A DNA stretch of 18,337 nucleotides from Acidocella sp. (lineage in GTDB: Bacteria; Pseudomonadota; Alphaproteobacteria; Acetobacterales; Acetobacteraceae): contig JAQUAC010000013.1 of the NCBI GenBank assembly GCA_028687415.1, positions 1 to 18,337 of the forward strand, in the 5' to 3' direction. The stretch's first letter is position 1. Every line of letters begins with the position of its first letter. The position numbers and the translations under genes are program-made. Below the pieces are notes generated by a model that searched no databases, was not told where the DNA came from, and saw only the letters and a program-made list of their open reading frames with translations. Shown here in pieces: positions 16,285 to 18,337 of this stretch.

Positions 16285-16584
16285 TCAGGCGATCTGTTTG
16301 GTCGGCACAATGGAGGGGGCATTCCCCAGTAGCGGCCCGGCTTTTGCCAAAACGGCCTGTAGATACGGGCTGTTCATATGCGCTTCCACCGCCGCCTGGT
16401 CTTTGTAGACCTCGTACACATAGAATGTGCCCGGCGCCGCGCTGGCTTCATGCAGCGTATACTGGATGCAACCCGGTTCCTTGCGCGTCTCCGGCACCAG
16501 GGTCGAGAGGGCGGCGCGCAACGGGTCGGCCTTGCCCTCGGCGGCGGTCAGAATCGCGAATACATGAATAGCGTCGGATGACAT
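16285..16584 (-). CDS. Antibiotic biosynthesis monooxygenase (ABM/YgiN-like) small protein
   Basis: A 99-residue ABM-domain protein of the dimeric ferredoxin-like fold. Marks are IHVFAILTAAEGKADPLRAA, ETRKEPGCIQYTLHEA, TFYVYEVYKDQAAVEAHMNS and the usual 90-100 residue length. YgiN-like members act on quinols or handle reactive metabolites without a cofactor; the substrate here is unknown, and the family name does not imply antibiotic synthesis. ATG 16584 has a good ribosome site, AAGGGGAG, about five bases upstream. That site is one arm of a perfect inverted repeat and may be hidden in the mRNA. The gene lies downstream of ssrA on the same strand, with no clear terminator between. Confidence 0.85.
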   Translation of the reverse strand: MSSDAIHVFAILTAAEGKADPLRAALSTLVPETRKEPGCIQYTLHEASAAPGTFYVYEVYKDQAAVEAHMNSPYLQAVLAKAGPLLGNAPSIVPTKQIA

Positions 16585-16590
16585 TTTAAC

Positions 16591-16624
16591 TCCCCTTTGG
16601 ATGATGTTGGCGTCAGCAAGGGGA
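16591..16624 (-). promoter_or_regulatory. Inverted repeat able to mask the monooxygenase ribosome site
   Basis: TCCCCTT (16591-16597) and AAGGGGA (16618-16624) are perfectly complementary across a 20-base loop. In the minus-strand mRNA the downstream arm AAGGGGA is the Shine-Dalgarno of the ABM gene. The hairpin is visible; a regulatory effect is inference. Confidence 0.5.
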
Positions 16625-16717
16625 GCCTATCCGGGGGTGGCGGGCCAGGGCAAGACTATAGAATAGGAGTGGGGGGCTTCTGTTGCCCGGTGCCCCCCGA
16701 ACCGCGCTTAGCTGTTT

Positions 16718-16756
16718 TTAGGCAGCGACGGCGAATGCAACGTTGTTATCGTTCGC
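16718..16756 (-). CDS. tmRNA proteolysis-tag reading frame (ANDNNVAFAVAA)
   Basis: Twelve codons from resume codon GCG (16756-16754) to TAA (16720-16718) give ANDNNVAFAVAA. With the alanine carried by tmRNA the full tag is (A)ANDNNVAFAVAA. The AANDN start and hydrophobic AVAA end match alphaproteobacterial tags recognised by SspB and by ClpXP, respectively. It is not translated from its own start codon. Confidence 0.93.
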   Translation of the reverse strand, partial: ANDNNVAFAVAA

Positions 16757-16840
16757 ATTTAAAAAATAGCCCGATGACGGCGGTACAATGCCGGGCAAAA
16801 GATGGGTCTTTACCACGCGTGTCGAGTCTGTTTCACCCCC

Positions 16841-16865
16841 ATGCACCCCGGAAAACTGGGGTATT
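16841..16865 (-). other. tmRNA intervening segment removed on maturation
   Basis: The 25 bases between the mature CCA end and the mature GGGGGTG start carry an ACCCC/GGGGT stem. In permuted tmRNA precursors this loop joins the two acceptor strands and is cut out by tRNA-type processing nucleases. Confidence 0.82.
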
Positions 16866-16945
16866 TGGTGGAGGTGCCGGGTACTGCCCCCGGGTCCACA
16901 ACGTTTATTCCACGCACCGTTTATCACCATAGTCAGCAAGCTGAC
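16866..16945 (-). ncRNA. ssrA: tmRNA acceptor piece
   Basis: About 80 bases, from the hairpin GTCAGCTTGCTGAC (16945-16932) to an encoded CCA at 16868-16866. It contains the T arm and the 3' strand of the acceptor stem. GCTTGCTG (16941-16934) can pair with CAGCTAAGC (16714-16706) just after the tag stop in the coding piece, with one bulged base. This is a plausible helix joining the two pieces after processing (inference). The T loop reads GGCAGTA, which departs from the usual TTCRANY. Confidence 0.85.
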
Positions 16946-16951
16946 GGGGCT

Positions 16952-16979
16952 AATATAGGGCAGGAAGGGGGGCTGTGAA
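16952..16979 (-). promoter_or_regulatory. ssrA promoter
   Basis: On the minus strand TTCACA (16979-16974, one change from TTGACA) is followed after 16 bases by TATATT (16957-16952). Transcription would begin near 16945, at the first hairpin of the acceptor piece. It is a strong-looking housekeeping promoter, as expected for an abundant RNA. Confidence 0.75.
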
Positions 16980-16988
16980 AGGGGGCTG
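16964..16988. repeat. Imperfect 12-base direct repeat across the ssrA -35 region
   Basis: GAAGGGGGGCTG (16964-16975) and GAAAGGGGGCTG (16977-16988) differ at one base and are spaced 13 bases start to start. The pair covers the ssrA -35 box and lies just before thyX. It may be a regulator site or chance G-rich sequence. Confidence 0.4.
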
Positions 16989-17007
16989 CTGGTGTTATTG
17001 AGCAGGC

Positions 17008-17913
17008 ATGAGCCTCTCACCTGACCAGCAAAACGAGATCGACGCCGCTCGCGGCATGTCCCACCAAACCCGCCGCCCCACAGTACCGGCGCTGGAGGCG
17101 CTGCTGTTCACCGCCGTTCCGGTGCTGGACCACGGCTTCATCCGCGTGGTGGATTACATGGGCGATGACGCCGCCGTGGTGCAGGCCGCCCGTGTCTCTT
17201 ACGGGCGCGGCACTCGCAAGGCGCTGGAGGATGAAGGGCTGATCCGCTACCTCATGCGCCATTACCACTCCACGCCGTTTGAGATGTGCGAGATCAAGTT
17301 TCACGTAAAACTGCCGATTTTTGTAGCTCGCCAGTGGATTCGCCATCGTACCGCGAACGTGAACGAATACTCCGCCCGCTACTCCATTCTGGACAAGGAT
17401 TTCTACATCCCCACCCTGGAGAACCTGGCCGCCCAGTCCACCGACAACCGGCAGGGAAGGGGCGAGGTGTTGGATGGCTCCACCGCCGAGCGCGTGCTGA
17501 ACCTGCTGCGCGAGGACGCGGAGCAGACCTACGGCCATTACGAGGAGATGCTGGGCGACGATATCGGCCTGGCCAGAGAGTTGGCGCGGATGAACCTGAC
17601 GCTGAATACCTACACGCAATGGTACTGGAAGACCGATCTGCACAATCTCTTCCACTTCCTGCGCCTGCGGGCGGACAGCCACGCCCAATACGAGATCCGC
17701 GTTTATGCCGAGGCGATGCTGAAGATGGTGGAGGCCTGGGTGCCGCTCGCCTACCGCGCCTTTGCTGATTACCGCCTGGGTGCCGTGACGTTCTCGGCGA
17801 AGATGATGGACGTGCTGAAGAAGTTGCTGGCTGATGAGCCGGTGGAGCAGGCCTCCTCCGGCCTATCCAAGCGGGAATGGGCGGAGTTCCTGGCGGCTTT
17901 GGAGCGGGGCTAA
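17008..17913 (+). CDS. thyX: Flavin-dependent thymidylate synthase ThyX
   Basis: The 301-residue FAD enzyme makes dTMP from dUMP with methylene-tetrahydrofolate and NADPH, the alternative to ThyA. The signature RHRTANVNEYSARY lies at 112-125. Also present are VVQAARVSYGRGTRK, LMRHYHSTPFEMCEIKFHVK and QWYWKTDLHNLFHFLRLRAD with HAQYEIRVYAEAM. ATG 17008 (MSLSPDQQNEIDAARG) fits the family N-terminus; the Shine-Dalgarno (GAGCAGG) is weak. The promoter must lie in the 62 bases shared with the divergent ssrA promoter or inside ssrA; TAATAT at 16951-16956 is a possible -10 without a clear -35. The stop overlaps the stop of the convergent ACT-domain gene by four bases. Whether the genome also has thyA cannot be seen. 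Confidence 0.96.
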   Translation: MSLSPDQQNEIDAARGMSHQTRRPTVPALEALLFTAVPVLDHGFIRVVDYMGDDAAVVQAARVSYGRGTRKALEDEGLIRYLMRHYHSTPFEMCEIKFHVKLPIFVARQWIRHRTANVNEYSARYSILDKDFYIPTLENLAAQSTDNRQGRGEVLDGSTAERVLNLLREDAEQTYGHYEEMLGDDIGLARELARMNLTLNTYTQWYWKTDLHNLFHFLRLRADSHAQYEIRVYAEAMLKMVEAWVPLAYRAFADYRLGAVTFSAKMMDVLKKLLADEPVEQASSGLSKREWAEFLAALERG

Positions 17914-18337
17914 GCCTCCGCACCCGTCCGCAAATCGACCATGATTTCATCGGCCAGTTTTTCCAGCGTCTGGCGGACATCCTCCGCCGCGATATGCTCG
18001 GGGACACGCAGCCGCAAGGAAGCGCGGAACATCGCCTCGCCGGTGAAGGGGGCGCTTTCGATGAAGCTGGTGAACGCCTCGATATTCACGCCGAGCTTGG
18101 TCAAGGTCTGTGTGACATCGCGCACGATCCCTGGCCGGTCATGACCGAGCAGGTCGAGCGTGAGCATCTCATAGCCATCCTCCGGCTTCGGGGGGCTACC
18201 AAGGGCTATGGTGAAGTTTAGCCCCCCTGCCTCAAGCTCCCGCAAGGCGCCGATCAGCACCTGTACCTGCGGCTCCGGAACGCTGACCAGGACAATACCG
18301 GCGAACTCTCCTGCCAGATGCGCCAGCCGGCTCTCCA
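17910..18337 (-). CDS. GcvR-like ACT-domain regulatory protein, 5' end cut by window edge
   Basis: About 141 codons are visible. The frame stays open to the right edge, so the true start lies outside (an internal GTG at 18260 is not the start). The N-terminal part seen reads SRLAHLAGEFAGIVLVSVPE, which fits a first ACT domain, followed by a second: MLTLDLLGHDRPGIVRDVTQ, LTKLGVNIEAFTSFIESAP. The HDRPGIV..VT..L...GVNIE pattern is the classic ACT core. Two tandem ACT domains and this wording match glycine-cleavage-system repressor GcvR-type proteins, which bind amino acids and act through protein partners rather than DNA. The ligand is unknown. It converges on thyX, sharing the four bases CTAA. 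Confidence 0.85.
   Translation of the reverse strand, partial: ESRLAHLAGEFAGIVLVSVPEPQVQVLIGALRELEAGGLNFTIALGSPPKPEDGYEMLTLDLLGHDRPGIVRDVTQTLTKLGVNIEAFTSFIESAPFTGEAMFRASLRLRVPEHIAAEDVRQTLEKLADEIMVDLRTGAEA

Larger units (their letters stand above)
16668..16945 (-). ncRNA. ssrA: tmRNA, circularly permuted two-piece form
   Basis: tmRNA frees stalled ribosomes and tags unfinished proteins for proteolysis. On the minus strand the order is acceptor piece, intervening segment, coding piece, the permuted arrangement of alphaproteobacteria. The acceptor piece ends CACCTCC-A-CCA (16876-16866). The coding piece begins GGGGGTG (16840-16834). These pair over seven positions with G-U as the third pair, the alanine identity mark. 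GACTCGAC follows the 5' strand, as in other tmRNAs. A T arm CCGGG/CCCGG lies at 16893-16877. The tag frame reads ANDNNVAFAVAA, with T and A at -5 and -4 before the resume codon GCG. Beyond the tag, GGGGGGC/GCCCCCC (16698-16671) forms a 7-pair hairpin. The 5' end (16945) and 3' end (about 16668) are estimates. Confidence 0.93.

Noticed and set aside
16671..16698. GGGGGGC/GCCCCCC hairpin as the ssrA terminator
   Set aside because: No T run follows it; it more likely belongs to the tmRNA fold or marks the 3' end of the coding piece.
16718..17020. Minus-strand ORF of 100 codons with no recognisable domain
   Set aside because: It covers the ssrA promoter, acceptor and coding pieces, and its last twelve codons are the tmRNA tag; it is not a separate protein gene.

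Overview
The window is GC-rich, densely packed bacterial chromosome and almost certainly alphaproteobacterial. Two features carry that call. The first is the minus-strand cluster dusB-ntrB-ntrC-ntrY-ntrX. The second is a circularly permuted, two-piece ssrA (tmRNA) gene, the alphaproteobacterial form. Protein wording (DUF721 next to mutY, ThyX, NtrY/NtrX) leans towards Acetobacteraceae/Rhodospirillales, but that finer placement is inference. No IS element, CRISPR array, prophage, tRNA or rRNA gene was seen; this is mostly core chromosome.

Layout: (1) 1-2435: the 5' part of a DUF721/DciA-like gene runs off the left edge and overlaps head-to-head with mutY, which is coupled by ATGA to an M19 dipeptidase. 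(2) 2438-3178, minus: a two-gene envelope unit, DUF883 (YqjD/ElaB-like) followed by a small YqjE/holin-like membrane protein. (3) 3345-6546, plus: an operon of a DegS-like periplasmic serine protease, an OmpR-type response regulator and a HAMP histidine kinase, closed by a bidirectional terminator. (4) 6588-7973, minus: an APC amino-acid permease. (5) 8139-15461, minus: dusB-ntrB-ntrC-ntrY-ntrX, a nitrogen/redox regulatory operon with two ATGA overlaps. (6) 15574-16280, plus: stand-alone ispF, then a gene-less 220-base stretch that looks like a small RNA or structured 3' UTR and ends in a strong intrinsic terminator. (7) 16285-16584, minus: a small ABM-type monooxygenase whose ribosome binding site can be trapped in a hairpin. 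(8) about 16668-16945, minus: the permuted ssrA gene, with acceptor piece, 25-base intervening hairpin and coding piece encoding the tag ANDNNVAFAVAA. (9) 17008-17913, plus: thyX, divergent from ssrA. (10) 17910-18337, minus: a GcvR/ACT-domain gene that runs off the right edge and whose stop overlaps that of thyX.

The most informative non-protein elements are the tmRNA, which a protein-only annotation would mistake for a 100-residue hypothetical protein, and the putative sRNA at about 16103-16280, which has a CCTCCCT loop. The two sigma54-type regulators differ instructively: NtrC keeps GAFTGA, whereas NtrX has lost that loop. No completely new multi-gene system was found. The candidate sRNA and the RNA structures around it are the least explained content.
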